A stretch of 64,000 nucleotides of DNA. Source: Piper betle (taxonomy: Eukaryota; Streptophyta; Magnoliopsida; Piperales; Piperaceae). The translations under genes and the position numbers were made by a program. The notes under the pieces were generated by a model that saw nothing but the letters and a program-made list of their open reading frames with translations, made no database searches and was not told the DNA's origin. This document shows, in pieces, positions 48,547 to 60,786 of the stretch. The stretch spans positions 1 through 64,000 of the forward strand of contig JAURVB010000009.1 in the NCBI GenBank assembly GCA_033002965.1, given 5' to 3'. Position 1 is the stretch's first letter, and the number at the start of each line of letters is the position of its first letter.

Positions 48547-49424
48547 AGGAGTAATATGGAAGGTGCAGAGGGCGGAAAGGAATGAGATTTGATGCGAGAA
48601 GCGATAGAGAAATGGCCAAGGTATGAGAATGAGAAAGAAAGGGGACGCTGTCGACCCGAGGGCGACGGCTCCCGTATGTGCCCTGATGAGAGTTCTTGAG
48701 GAAGTATATGGTTTTCATTCAACAGGAGAGTTTGCTCTCCTGTGCCAGATTGATATTAGTTATTTTCCGGGCCGGTAACACTCGTTACTGACGGTTTTTC
48801 TATATATATGTAGGTGAGGAATGCGAGCAATGAAAGCTGTCGGGACTGCGGAGGAGCAGCACGGAACCGCGCACACATGTACCTGCCGCGTGTAATGTAT
48901 AATGATGGTTGTTTAATGCTGTGTGAATGATTGTTAGAATGTTTTTGTCTTGATGAATTGCCTGTTATGAAATGAACGGATAGATGTGAATGAGCAGGGA
49001 GCCTTGGAGTTCAGCCTCGGCTTAGATGAAAACAAATGAGATAATAATGGAATGCCGCGGTAGATTGTTATGTTTTGTCGTATTTTGATAAAATATTTAT
49101 ATACCTTTGTTGTGGACAGGTTGGCCCTTATTGCACTTTTAGGGAAAACTCTGTCCGTTTTTACGTAGTAGTATATATTTTCTTTTGGTTTCTCATTTAT
49201 TGTTTTGTCTTGTTTTTGCTTGTACATCATAGCATGCATGTAGGACCGCGTTAGAACCCAATCGTTCCCATTCATGCATTTCATGTTTGCATCTCCATCT
49301 TGAGACGCCGAGGGCAGATCCGGGTCGGCTTAACCGAACCCAGTAGATTAACGAACGGTTTGCGGTCGCCGGTGACATTTCCGGGTCGGTTCACGGGTGA
49401 GCCGAAACGGGGTGTTACACTACT

Positions 49425-51709
49425 ACATGGATGACATGACAACTAATTTTCATACCAAAATAACTATGATGAAAAATCGATAAAAATTCGTAAAATAAGA
49501 CAGACTAAGTTTCCCTTAAAAGTGCACTTAAGGGCCACCCTATCAAATCAACATGTATACATGTATAAATAATTAATAAAATATTCACACAATTAATTCA
49601 TTCAATTGAATAATTCATTTTTGTATTTGAGTATCGACTCAACTGCTGATTTATCTTCATCTCACCTAATTGGACTGGGTTTTAACCCATCTGTGTATTC
49701 TAATTCTTAGTCTTGTTGTATATATTCAATATCTAAACATATTTTACTAAAACTTAGGTATTCAAATGTTACAATTAGAAATTCTATTACTGAATCAACT
49801 ATCATATCACATTATATTATCATACCCTGCATTACATCATATCATTCTCAATATAATGACTATATCAACAAAACATTAACATTCTATCATTTGACGTGTG
49901 TATATGCAAGAAATGTTATTGTTCCTTCGTCTAGATTGGCTCATCCTCCTCATTATCGTCACCTACATAAATTATAAAAAATATGTCAGTAACGAGTGTT
50001 ACCGGTCCAAAAAATAACTAATATCAATCTGACTATGAAAGTAAACTCTCATATGAAAGAAAATATTCACATACTTCTCGTGAACTCTCTAAAGGGCACC
50101 TACTGAGGAGCCACTAGGCTACAGACCCGGTATCCTAAACTGACTGTTCTGCTACTACTGATTTTCTCATTTCATTTGCTGGTCCCTCGAGACTACTAGG
50201 ATATCTTAAGCCCTCTCCTTACCTCTATAATTCTCCTAGCCTTGAGCACGAAGACCGAGTACTCTCAGACACCTTTAGTACCCTTTGAACCACAAATCCG
50301 GACATGCGCTGTACTAAACAGTACCCGCAAACCTCCACGTTTCTCTGGGTGTGAGGAACTCAAAATGGGAGTTGTCAGGATCCCTCAGGATTGGAACAGT
50401 CCGATAATTAATCCAAAGCCCGCTTTAACAGGCATGTGCCTCTCGCGTAGCACAGTTGTCAAATTTCTCATCTCTTGTGTCACTGAAAACTCAATAAAAC
50501 TATATATAGGCCTGAGAAGGGATTTATATAATAAGCCCAAAGGCAACTTGTGGTGGATCTTGTTTTTGAAAACTTACTCGAGGGATCTCATCCTCGAGGG
50601 TTATTCATCCGGAAGATCGATCGATTAAATGACCCAAGTTAAGTGGAATCCAATAAAATGCTACTTAACTCGTCCTGCAAGTAATAAAACAAAACACAAT
50701 AAAGTAGAGCATAAAACAAGAAACGAGTCCTAGACGGACCTAGTATAAGCTTCAATTGTGTCCACACGCCTAGGCAGCAGCTCCTATTCCGTACCTACAC
50801 ATCAAATCTATAAGCTAACGCCCACTAACTGAATAATGCATCAAAATCATCATGAACATCACACATACAATACAATCATCATCTAACAACAATCAAACAA
50901 TCATCAATGTAAAAATATCTCATCCTATTCATCCCAATTTTATTATGTTTTTCTAAGTCACGTTGCAGTCAATTAGCATGCTCGAATTTAATTCATCTAA
51001 CAGCAATCAAACAATCATCAATGTAAAAATATCTCATCCTATTCATCCCAATTTTGTTATGTTTTTCTAAGTTACGTTGTAGTCAATTAGCATGCTCAAA
51101 TTTAATTTACTTAATTAGATCACTAACTATCAATCAAATCATGCAAAGGATGAATGGTGACAGTATCATAAGTGTGAAATATATAGATGTCAAGGTGAGA
51201 AAAACGAATGGTTAGGTGAGAAAAACAAATGGTCAGTTGAGAAAAACGAATGGTCAGGTGAGAAAAATGAATGGTTAATGAGAAAAATGAATGGTTGTCT
51301 CGTAATTAAAATTTAACTCAACTGTGACTCGAGTCAAAAATAATACTAACTCGTAATAATTCTAAAAATCAAGAGAACAGGAAAAAATCCCGTAAAATAT
51401 AATACACATCATTGACATGCTCTATAACTAATAACCCACCCAAACTGCCCGTAACGCGTCCTAATACATTATTCGTCCTAAAAATAATTCTATGATTTAA
51501 TTAAAACAAATAAAAAAATCTAGCATATTCTCATATATTTTGATAACTCATTCTGTTGCTGTCTTACTAGCGTTATTATCATATACTTGGGCACCCATGA
51601 CTCTCATGATTCATAACACAAGGCCAGCCTCAGCTTGGTACGCGTATTTTGAAATTAACCCGACTGAAAATTCAGACTATAAACCCTGACTTGAGTCATG
51701 GGTTTTACA
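49425..51709 (-). mobile_element. Giant LTR family, middle copy (main piece)
   Basis: Continuation of the copy begun at 46333. On the minus strand it starts TGTAAAACCCATGACTCAAG at 51709. It lacks most of the GC-rich core: the junction TGTCTCGTAATTAAAATTTAA near 51300 is followed by a short GAGAAAAACGAATGGT tandem repeat (about 51190-51290) instead. A 61-bp segment is duplicated (about 50900-51000 and 50998-51095). CCAGT flanks the copy on both sides. Confidence 0.88.
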
Positions 51710-51714
51710 CCAGT

Positions 51715-52536
51715 CAGCTGAGGATGCTATTTGGTTTGCAGCCTGGTGGCTCCTCCGTAGATGCCTTCAGAGAGTTCACCAAGAGATATAAAAATGTTTT
51801 TTATCACATGAGAGTTAGCTCTCTTGGCTAGTTTGATATAGATATATTTTGGACCAGTAACACTTGTTACTAACGTATTTTTAGTATATATAAATGATGA
51901 TTAGGACTTAGATGTGTCAGCCTGGACGGATGAGTAATAATGTCTTTTGCACATACACGCATTGATGTTAGAATGTTTTGTTGTTTTTACTAATGATATA
52001 ATGTTATTATGAAACTATGGTGATAGTAAGATTTTGGTAATAAAATATCGATCATAATGATGTGATGTGACATCTATTTTAGTAAATATGTTTAAATGTT
52101 GAATATGTTCAGCAGTGACCCAACCTAGGAATTTGAACATTAATGAGAGTGAACAAATGAGTCAAGACCCAATTCAAAATGTTAGTCATGTAATATGGGA
52201 AATAGTTGTGTACAGAATAATTTTAATATTGTGTTATATATACATTGTTTGACAGGGTGGCCCCTTATTGCACTTTTAAGGGACACTCTATTCGTTTAAT
52301 TTATGAAATTTTATCGATTTTATTGTGATTGTTACTGAGTGTGAATTGTTTAGTATGTCATTCAAATAATAACATGTTAGGGCTCCTTGCATCTCATGCA
52401 TGTATAACAATATTTGTCTTTCATCTTAAGACGTCGAAAGTAGGTCCATTCGGGTTAGGTTCAGGTTAGCCAACTTAATTGAGCGACCCGCAACATTCCG
52501 GTTTGGTTCGCGAGTAAGCCGGATTTAGGGTGTTAC
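51715..52536 (+). mobile_element. Giant LTR family, outer copy (right piece with 3' end)
   Basis: Resumes the outer copy after the middle insertion: CAGCCTGGTGGCTCCTCCG, GACCAGTAACACTTGTTAC, CTTATTGCACTTTTAAGGGA, ending AGGGTGTTACA at 52536. The target duplication cannot be tested because the 5' end is missing. Confidence 0.85.
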
Positions 52537-53750
52537 AATTACAGTAGATATATCAAAGAATAATGCATGGAGGAAAAACAAAGAAAACACAATAAAATCC
52601 CCATGGATCTATTATCCTGGTGACTCAATGATACATCGATTTAAAACTATTTGAAATCAATGACAGTAATTTCAATAAAAATATATACAATAATGCAATT
52701 TACAAAAAATCATATACAATACAAACACAACAACAATAACTAATACCACCAGAGTGAAGCAAAGTATTCCCCCAGCAACAATATCCACACAGCAGGACAA
52801 CCACCTATATATATTATAAGAAAACGTCAATAACAATCATTATTAGTACTCACATAACTAATATATAGGGTAGATGAACCATTGATAGTTCATGGTATAA
52901 AACCACACAATTCCCCAGTAAGAACACTCACAAAAGAGCAATGAGAGGCTGGCCTTGCCATGGCATAACACTCTCACGGTAAGGTAGTCCCCCCAGACAT
53001 CTCCATCTATAGGGATACAACAATAATAAGCCCTCTCTAATCCTCCATATAACTCCTGTCTCAATAATCGAGAGACTACCATTACAAGTAAAATGACTAG
53101 CCATTTACCATAGTCTAGACATGTCATAAATACAGTACTCACTACTCTACACCCTCCAGGAAGAGAAGCATAGGCACAGAGGGAGGGACAATAACATTAA
53201 AAACTTGGATATTCATTCAACAAGAATAATAGTAATAATACAATACCCCATAAGTCACACTCACCCAAAAGCCATAAAAATAGTAGGGTGGTTCAAAAAC
53301 ATATGCTTATAATGCATATACATTTAAATTAGACCGGCAACTGATGAGGGCCGTGATTGGTCAGTAGGAAGGTGACAGTCACAGAGGCTAGGTCGATGTG
53401 CAAAGAAGGTCAGCTTACATCAACGGTGGTGGCACGATGGGGTTTCGACGATCTGCTACGAGATAGCACTGACCAAGGGTCTGAATAGACAGAAATGGTG
53501 ATAGTGAAGGTGGCTGTGGGGTTGTCGGCAGAAACAGAGGCCGACAACATCCAGAAGTGGCCAAAGAAGGTGCAAAACGGCGGCAATGGTCAATGACAGT
53601 GAATCTGGAGACCAAAAATGGCGGCAATGGTACTAGTAGACTCCTTAGAGGACTACGAACATTTCTAGGTAGTCTGCGACAGTGATCAGAGTTCTGGTCA
53701 GCCAAAATTTGGCCCAAAAGTAAATGGCCAAAAAACTCCAAGGAGGTGCT
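52537..53750. other. Repeat-like DNA, no gene
   Basis: AT-rich to about 53330, then a mixed GGCGGCAATGG-type stretch that seems to continue after 56639 on the far side of the next element. No protein similarity recognised. Confidence 0.4.
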
Positions 53751-54979
53751 TGTTGGGATTTTAACACAAAAAATCTAAAAACTCCATATTGCATATTTTG
53801 ACAAGATAAACTAATAAAGAACAAGAGATAGAGGAAACAATAATTTAGCGTGAAACCTCTAAAATAAGAGGGAAACCACAAACCATCCAATATAACAAAT
53901 AATGGGTATACCTATCAGGTAAAGCCGGTACATCATCTTTATCGTTTGGTTTAGACATAAGTTATCTCATCATTATTTGGCAATGTTCTTTATCAGATGG
54001 AACTCACATATCTCCAACTAGATAACAAACTCCAATTGAGAAAATACATAACTTTTAACTAGTGAACAAACTCTAATTGGGTAGACTCATACCTTGTGAG
54101 GAGAGGCTCCCCCTCCTCAAGAGAGAGAATGAGAGTCTCACTACAAAACCTCCCACTGAAACTCAATATCACAATTAGTTTAGTTGTACTCTCTATGCAA
54201 CACATATATATAACTACATATTTATAGATAATGTATACAAAACATTATGTACGAGATACAACCAACCTCTTGAATACGAACAACTAAGACTAAATACCCA
54301 CCAATAAATCTCTTCTTCATCTTTTACAATTTGTCTCGAATTCCTCGTACCTCCTTGAATAACTCGATGTGTTTGCGGCTTCCCATATAGTTGTACGTTT
54401 TGTCACTTTCATTGTATGATGAGGGACTCTGACAATTCTCCCTTCCAAATCATACGGAACACCAGGGTTTGTTTTAACATCCTTCACATGGGAACCCTAC
54501 AATCTGCCCTTCTAGACCAATGTGAAAACTCCTAAAAATTCTTCCACTTTGCACCACTTGTCGAACACTCATCAAACTTGATGCACCATTATCGACCATT
54601 TGCCGACCACCATCACATAAGGAGGGAATTATCTCAATACATCTTCTCTCCCGACTCATGTGGAATGCTCTCTATCTCTATCTCCCCTGAGTTTAACTTC
54701 TAATGCATCTCCCCTACTCGCATAGAAGGAACACTCTTTGCTAACACCGTCCAATAGCCAACTTGATGAAAAACGAACAATCTTGAATGAATAGAGCTCT
54801 TTCATGATCTATTCGACAAGCTTCCATAGGCCATGAACCATAGCTCCACGAACCAAGCGCTCGATACCACTTGTTAGGATTTTAACACAAAAATCCCAAA
54901 ACTTCATATTATTTGTTTTGACAAGGCAAACCAATAAAGTACAATAGATAGAGAAAACACCAATTTAATTTGGAATCTC

Positions 54980-55500
54980 TAAAATAAGAGGGAAACCATA
55001 AACCATCCACTATAAAAAATAATGGGTAGACCTATCAGGTAAAGCCGGTACATGATTTTCATCAAGAGTACACAATAAACTCTTGGCTTATAACAATTTA
55101 TAAATAGGATACACACCTAATTGGGAATGACCACGATTTTCAACTAGAAGCGACAATTTAATTAGGAAAACCACAATCTCCAAATGCAACACACTCTAAT
55201 TGGGAATACCCTCAATCTCCAACTAGAGAAGACACTGTAATTGGGATGTGTCTTCTCTAGTTGGAGATTGTGGTTGTTCCTAATTAGATGTGTATCCCAG
55301 TTAGAGATTCTTGTATGCCAAGAGTTTGTTGTGTACTCTTGATGAAGATGATTACCAGTTTTTCCCAATAGTGTATCCACTATTTGTTATAGGAAAGGTT
55401 TATGGTTTCCCTCTTATTTTGGAGGTTCCACATTAAATTGGTGTTTCGTATATCTTCCCTACTTTATTGGTTTGCCTAATATGAATTCATTGTTTGGTTC
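54980..55500. repeat. Inverted duplication within the right LTR
   Basis: Arms of about 250 bp meet near 55240, where TCTCCAACTAGAGAAGACAC is followed after 11 bases by its exact reverse complement. Similarity extends outward through TCTTGATGAA, GGGAAACCATAAACC and CCTCTTATTTT. It is LTR sequence copied head to head. Confidence 0.85.
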
Positions 55501-55865
55501 AAACAAAACTTATCTCATCATAATTTGGCAATGTTCTTCATTAGATGGAACTTACATATCTCCAACTAGATAACAAACTTCAATTAGGAAGACACATAAT
55601 TTTCAACCAAAGAACAAACTCTAATTGGGTAAACGCATACCTTGTGAGGAGAGGTTGTCCCTTCTTAAAGAGAGGAGAATTAGAGCCTCACAGTAAAACT
55701 CAAGATCACATTTAGTTCAGTTGTACTTTCTACACAACACACATATACAACTACATATTACACATATATACAATTACATATTTATAGATAATAGATACAA
55801 AATATTATACACAAGATATGGCCAACCTCTTGAATATGAAGAGCCAACACCAAATACTCACCAAT

Positions 55866-56498
55866 AGGGTTGCTAATTGAGCGAGCCAGCTCGTGAGCAT
55901 TTAGCGTTCGGCTCGGCTTGACTCGACTCGAAACTCGATATTTAAATGCTCGACTCGAACTCGACTCGAACTCGAATCTTACGAGCCGAGCTTGAGCAAG
56001 GTCGTGTTCGACTCGACTCGACTCGGTTGTAACTCGAACTCGACTCGAACTCGACTCGTAGTTCGACTCGAACTCGACTCGATAAAATAATATAATAATA
56101 TAGTCTTTATATTATATTTTATTTATATATATATATATATATGAAATATAATAACAAAGAAGTAAGATAGTTGAGATGGCAAGTATTCACCTTGATGACT
56201 TCAAGGTTGTGGGTTCAAACCACAATGGCCTCATTTTTTTAAAGTGAGGTACTTTTGACTTTTAATCGAGCTGGTTTCGAGCTAACGAACGAGCTGGCGA
56301 ATGAGTCACAAAAATTAAACAGTTTAAGTATATTCGAGCTCGAGTCGAGCTCGAACACATAAAAGATATTCGAGTCGAACTCGAGCATGTATGTCCAAAA
56401 CTCGTTCAATCTCGAGTCGAGTTCGAACGAGTTTCGAACTATTCGAGCCGAGTTCGAACACATGTTGAGCTCGGCTCGCTCGCTCAATTAGCACCCCT
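55866..56498. mobile_element. MULE-like non-autonomous element with 10-bp target duplication
   Basis: ACTCACCAAT occurs directly before (55856-55865) and after (56499-56508). The ends are AGGGTTGCTAATTGAGCGAG and, reversed, AGGGGTGCTAATTGAGCGAG. A 9-10-bp duplication fits Mutator-like elements. Subterminal parts are dense inverted arrays of ACTCGACTCGAA. No transposase; the 82-codon minus frame is a by-product of the arrays. Confidence 0.78.
56163..56240 (+). ncRNA. tRNA-like Pol III promoter module (SINE-like) inside the MULE-like element
   Basis: TAGTTGAGATGGC (56168-56180) resembles an A box and GGTTCAAACC (56212-56221) matches a B box at tRNA-like spacing. A T-run (CATTTTTTT near 56233) follows and could end Pol III transcription. 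It could be a captured SINE head. Transcription is inferred. Confidence 0.4.
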
Positions 56499-56638
56499 AC
56501 TCACCAATGAATCCTTTATTCTCCTATAATTTTTTTGAATTCCTCGTACCTCATGGAGTAACTCTATATCTTTATGGCTTCCCATATAGTTATATATTTT
56601 GTCACATCCATCGTATAATGAGGAACTTCAAAAGTGCT

Positions 56639-58625
56639 AGCGACTATCCTGGCTGCGGCAGCGGTTTGGGTTGGCAGCATTGAGTTCTTTGTGGCATGAT
56701 GGTCACGATGATAGCTTCGGTGATAGGAATAGAGTTTCTGGCGGCACGATGAGTCGACAAAACTCTGGTGTTCTGCAATGAAAAAATGGTTCCTAGCAGC
56801 GGTGTAGGCAGTGCTGATGTTCTGAGACGGTGGAAATCGATTTACAATAGTGATTTATGTCAATCGGAGGTCACACGATGGTCGGAGTAGAATGTCGGTG
56901 GTGGCAATTGGCTCCGGAAACATCGCTTGATGACAGTGATGGAAAACATGTGGAAAATCTAGAAAAATTGAGAGAAAATTAGAGGATGACGATGCTAGAA
57001 GGATATTTTAGTAATTTTACCAAAATTTGACACAGGTTACCTATGGGTCCCACTCAAAATACCATGCAATATATATATCATCAGATCTGTAAAATCGAGA
57101 GCAATAAAGCCGAAACTTCAACAAATCTGTCTGGACACCCTACGGTCGAGAAATCGCAATAAACAACATATCATCGTGTGGCGCAATATGGTCGTGTAGA
57201 TCGGCATGCGTGTCATACCATGCCCACAAAATACACTGAAAAATTTTATACATTACAATAGCTAGACAGCGCTAATAGTACGACGCCTGCTGATTTGGGT
57301 CGCTCTAAGGCACAAGGGATAATCCAGGACAAAAAATAATCAAATAATCATATCACGATTAAATCCGATTAATCAATATTAATAGGGTCGAGTCAAGTCA
57401 AAATAACATTGAGTAGGAAAGAAGAGGCCAAATCAAATTGCATCAACAGAGTAATATCTTAGTGCGAAACTAGGATTTTACAACATGAGTGGCATGAGGA
57501 TCGTGGACTCTCAACCCCACATGACCAAGGATCACTTAGAGTCCAAGGAAGTAATATGTACGACGTGTAAAAAATCAACCGACTTTAGGAGTTGTTGTCG
57601 GGAGGAGATTTGCCTAAAGTCTGATCTACCCCGTTCTTGACCAATTAGAAATTATTATTCATGGGTACCCCTAATAATTAGCCATCCCTTTGTTTTCTAT
57701 AAATAAAGTTTTTCATTCTCATTTTTTCTTGACAAATCAGTAGTTTTAAAGTCAGGCCAAAGCTCCAATAAATTTAAGAGCAAGCCAATAAGGTCTATCC
57801 ATAAGTGCTTGAGTTTAAAGGGGTATTTATATCGGGAAAACTCTAATACTTTTAACCTTAAAAAGAAGGGGTATTTATACACTAAATTAGGTAGCTTAAC
57901 TATTTTTTTGTCTTTTTTGGAGGTTCTTTTCAAAATTTTTAAATTTATCAGACGAGGATTAAAAGAGGAGATTGACGATTCAAATAATGAACGATTCAAA
58001 AATAATTTATTTTTCTTATTTCCTTTTTTATTATTGATCATATTATTATGAATTGTTTAAATGCTTATTGTTTAGTTTTATTTTTTTATTTTATTAAATA
58101 GATTAATTTAAGCTAGAGAGTAGATCGATCTTAAATCAGTGACTTGATATTTTATCTTAGGTGAAGTTTATATTATTATTTTGCCACGAGAGTTATGTTT
58201 TATTGTGTTTAATGTTTTTATTTATTTAGTTAATTATTGAAGCATAGTGAGGTTTTGAAAAGAGAAACTTTTATTAAATAATTAATTGGACGATAAGGGT
58301 GATTTATAAAACATATATATAAATTACATGTAATTAGTCGGAATAAGAATCATTGGATGTTTATGTGGTCTCTTTAAATCTTAGTCTCAATAGAATGGCT
58401 TAACTGTAACAAATTCATAGAGTTTAATCATCTTAATTACACTTGATGGAGAATAGACTCAAGTAAGGAAATTTGAAGTCGATTTATTTTAAAATAGTTA
58501 ATTAAACCCGACCAAAGATAGTTAAATATTATAAATTCTAACGTCTCATGGAAAATAATAATTAAATTTCTTTTGCATAAATGTTTTGTCAATAATTGGT
58601 TTAAGTGAAATCGAATCTCTAGAAT
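56639..58625. other. Repeat-like and AT-rich DNA
   Basis: 56639-57000 resembles 53340-53750 in composition and probably continues it across the insertion. 57690-58050 has overlapping open frames on both strands without recognisable similarity and a CTATAAATAAA motif near 57698. No gene can be supported. Confidence 0.4.
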
Positions 58626-58933
58626 TGTAACACTTCAATTCGATTCATTCGCGAACTGAATCGAAAATGCTACCGGCGACTGAACCATTCACTAATCTAC
58701 TTAACTCGGTCAAGCCAACACGAATCTAACCTTGGTGTCTCAAGATGGTGATGCAAGCATTCAATGCATAGATGAGATGCTGAGGCTCTATCATAATTCT
58801 AGATGAATGTTATGATATGTAATTCATATTCAAAACAAACCAAACACATAAAAGGTTTGAAAATGACGATTTTTAAAACAAAACGAACAGAGTCTCCACT
58901 AAAACTACAATATGGACCACCCTGTTAATAATA

Positions 58934-58971
<38 letters not shown>

Positions 58972-60786
58972 CGACAAAAACTCAAAACATTGTCAAAACA
59001 TTTTACTTTTCAAGTACAATCACATCATCTTTATCTTCCTGAGTAGGGTCTTGACCCCAATAGCTCATCTCATTCTGTTGTACGCATAATAATATCACAC
59101 ACAAATCATTTCATACAATTCACACAATAATTCCTACAACAAATCACACATTCATCTACCGTAATTCACAACAATTCATCACACCAAATTTTCATTCCAT
59201 TCGGTAGGTCCTTGTGTGCATGGTGCATCGCTCCTCCTCCGCAGTCCCGACAACCCTCAGACATTCTAGTTCTCACCTACATATATAACACAAAAACATC
59301 AGTAACGAGTGTTACTGGTCCAGAAATAACTAATAATCAAACTAGCACAAGAAAGCTAACTCTCCTATTAAATGAAATAATTTATATACTTTTGCATAGA
59401 ATCTCTCATAAGGGCACTAATCAAGAGTTGTCGGCCTTGGCTCGACAACATTCCATTTTGACTCTTCAGATGCCTCAAAAAATTTTTAAACTATCCCTTA
59501 CACGAGAAAATCAATTATTCTAAAGCCCTCTACATCTTCTTTATCACCCCTGGCCCTAAGCATAGAGATTGAGTTCTTAGGTAGGTGCCTTTAGTACCAT
59601 TTGAATCTACAAGTCTAGATATGAGCTGCATTGTAGTACCCGTAATCCTCCAGATTATTACGGGTTGGAGGAATTCAAAGGTTGAGTTGTTAAGATCCCT
59701 TGGGAATGAAATGACCTGCTCACTAATCCAGAACCTGCTTTGATTGGCACGTGCCCACTAGCGGTTAACGTGAGTCAACTTTTCCTTGTCTCACATCTCA
59801 CTAAAAAACTCGAGAAAACTATACGGGTCTGGGTAGGGATTTTAATATAGTAGGCCAGAAGGCATCATGATCTGGACTTGAGTTTTCAAAATCAATTCGA
59901 GGGATCTCATCCTCAAGGGTTATTAATTCTGAAATTCGTATGACTAAATGGCTCCGCGTGGAGTGGGATACGATAAATCCAAAACTTGACACGTCCACTT
60001 ACCTGTTAAAACAAATCACGATAAAGTGTAAGAGTCAAACCAAAAGCGAGTCCTAAGTAGAAGCTTCAATCGTATCCACGCGTCTAGGCAACGAATTTTA
60101 CTCCGTACCTACACATCAAAACTAAAAGCTAACGCCTGCTATGATGTATTCATACATCCTAACTAACATACTCAATCAAACACTCACATCAATCCACATC
60201 AAGATTTTCTTAGCTACGTTGCCAGTTAATTAACAATTTATACTTAGTTTACCTAATCAATTCATTAGCATTTATTTCAATACAATTCAAATCATACAAA
60301 TTCATTTTATTTACAATCAAAATATTTTATCATGTTAATCAATCAAACCCTATCATGTTGTGCTAATAATTATCAATTTTTAAATAATTAGGTCGAAGTT
60401 ACTTATACATCGCGTCATCAGCAATCGGCGATGACTAGGGTTTGTTGAGTGGTTTGGAACTCGAATTTGGCACCTGGCGGTGTCCAAAGTTCTATCAGGT
60501 TCAACTGGATGAATTTGGCAAAAATCTGGTGATTTTCGACGAATTCCAACAAATCTAGTTTTCTGGCAGTTTTTCGGCGACTTTTCAGCTAGGTGGCCAG
60601 GGCTGTGGGTTGGCTTGTCCAATGCAACCACAATGGTGGTGAGTGCGACGATGGTGGCGATGGTCACTGCCGATGGCCGTGAGTTGACTAAGGTGGGTCA
60701 ACTTGTTCGATCGGCCCTTGGCGGCGGTGCTCAATGTGGGGGAAAGGCACATGGGGTCGAAGGGGGCGGCGACGACGGAGAGGTGC
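58626..60786 (-). mobile_element. Giant LTR family, copy at the right edge (3' part, minus)
   Basis: On the plus strand it begins TGTAACACTTCAATTCG, the reversed 3' end of the family. It shows the conserved blocks in reverse order: GTAACGAGTGTTACTGGTCC near 59300, GAGGGATCTCATCCTCAAGG near 59900 and CGTCTAGGCAACGAATTTTACTCC near 60080. It is cut at GGTGC (60782-60786) by the next copy and resumes at 63770. Confidence 0.85.
58938..58970. repeat. (TA)n microsatellite
   Basis: About 16 TA units inside the LTR copy. Confidence 0.95.

Larger units (their letters stand above)
46504..49419 (+). mobile_element. Giant LTR family, innermost complete copy, 2916 bp
   Basis: Complete from TGTAAAACCC to GGGGTGTTACA with the 5-bp duplication CTACT on both sides (46499-46503, 49420-49424). 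TG...CA ends and a 5-bp duplication identify an LTR; nothing internal to a retrotransposon is present, so it is a solo LTR. Layout: promoter-distal AT-rich part, GC-rich core at about 46975-47640 with CCGGAAAACCGCC repeats, AT-rich part, TATA-like CCTATATATATG at 48263-48274, and a conserved TTATTGCACTTTTAGGGAAA block near 49130. Open frames in the GC core are not conserved between copies. Confidence 0.92.
53751..56633 (-). mobile_element. Compact non-coding LTR element (TRIM-like), flanked by GTGCT
   Basis: Left LTR 53751-54434, right LTR 54872-56633, internal region only 437 bp. On the minus strand the right LTR ends TCCTAACA and is followed by GTGGTATCGAGCGC, a primer-site-like sequence. 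A purine tract GGAAGGGAGAAT precedes the left LTR, so the orientation is minus. GTGCT flanks both sides (53746-53750, 56634-56638). The right LTR is enlarged by an inverted duplication (55.0-55.5 kb) and by another transposon at 55866-56498. No gag or pol. Confidence 0.82.

Noticed and set aside
57697..58051. Lys/Leu-rich frames on both strands (80 and 114 codons)
   Set aside because: Mutually overlapping antisense frames in AT-rich repeat-like DNA with no recognised family.
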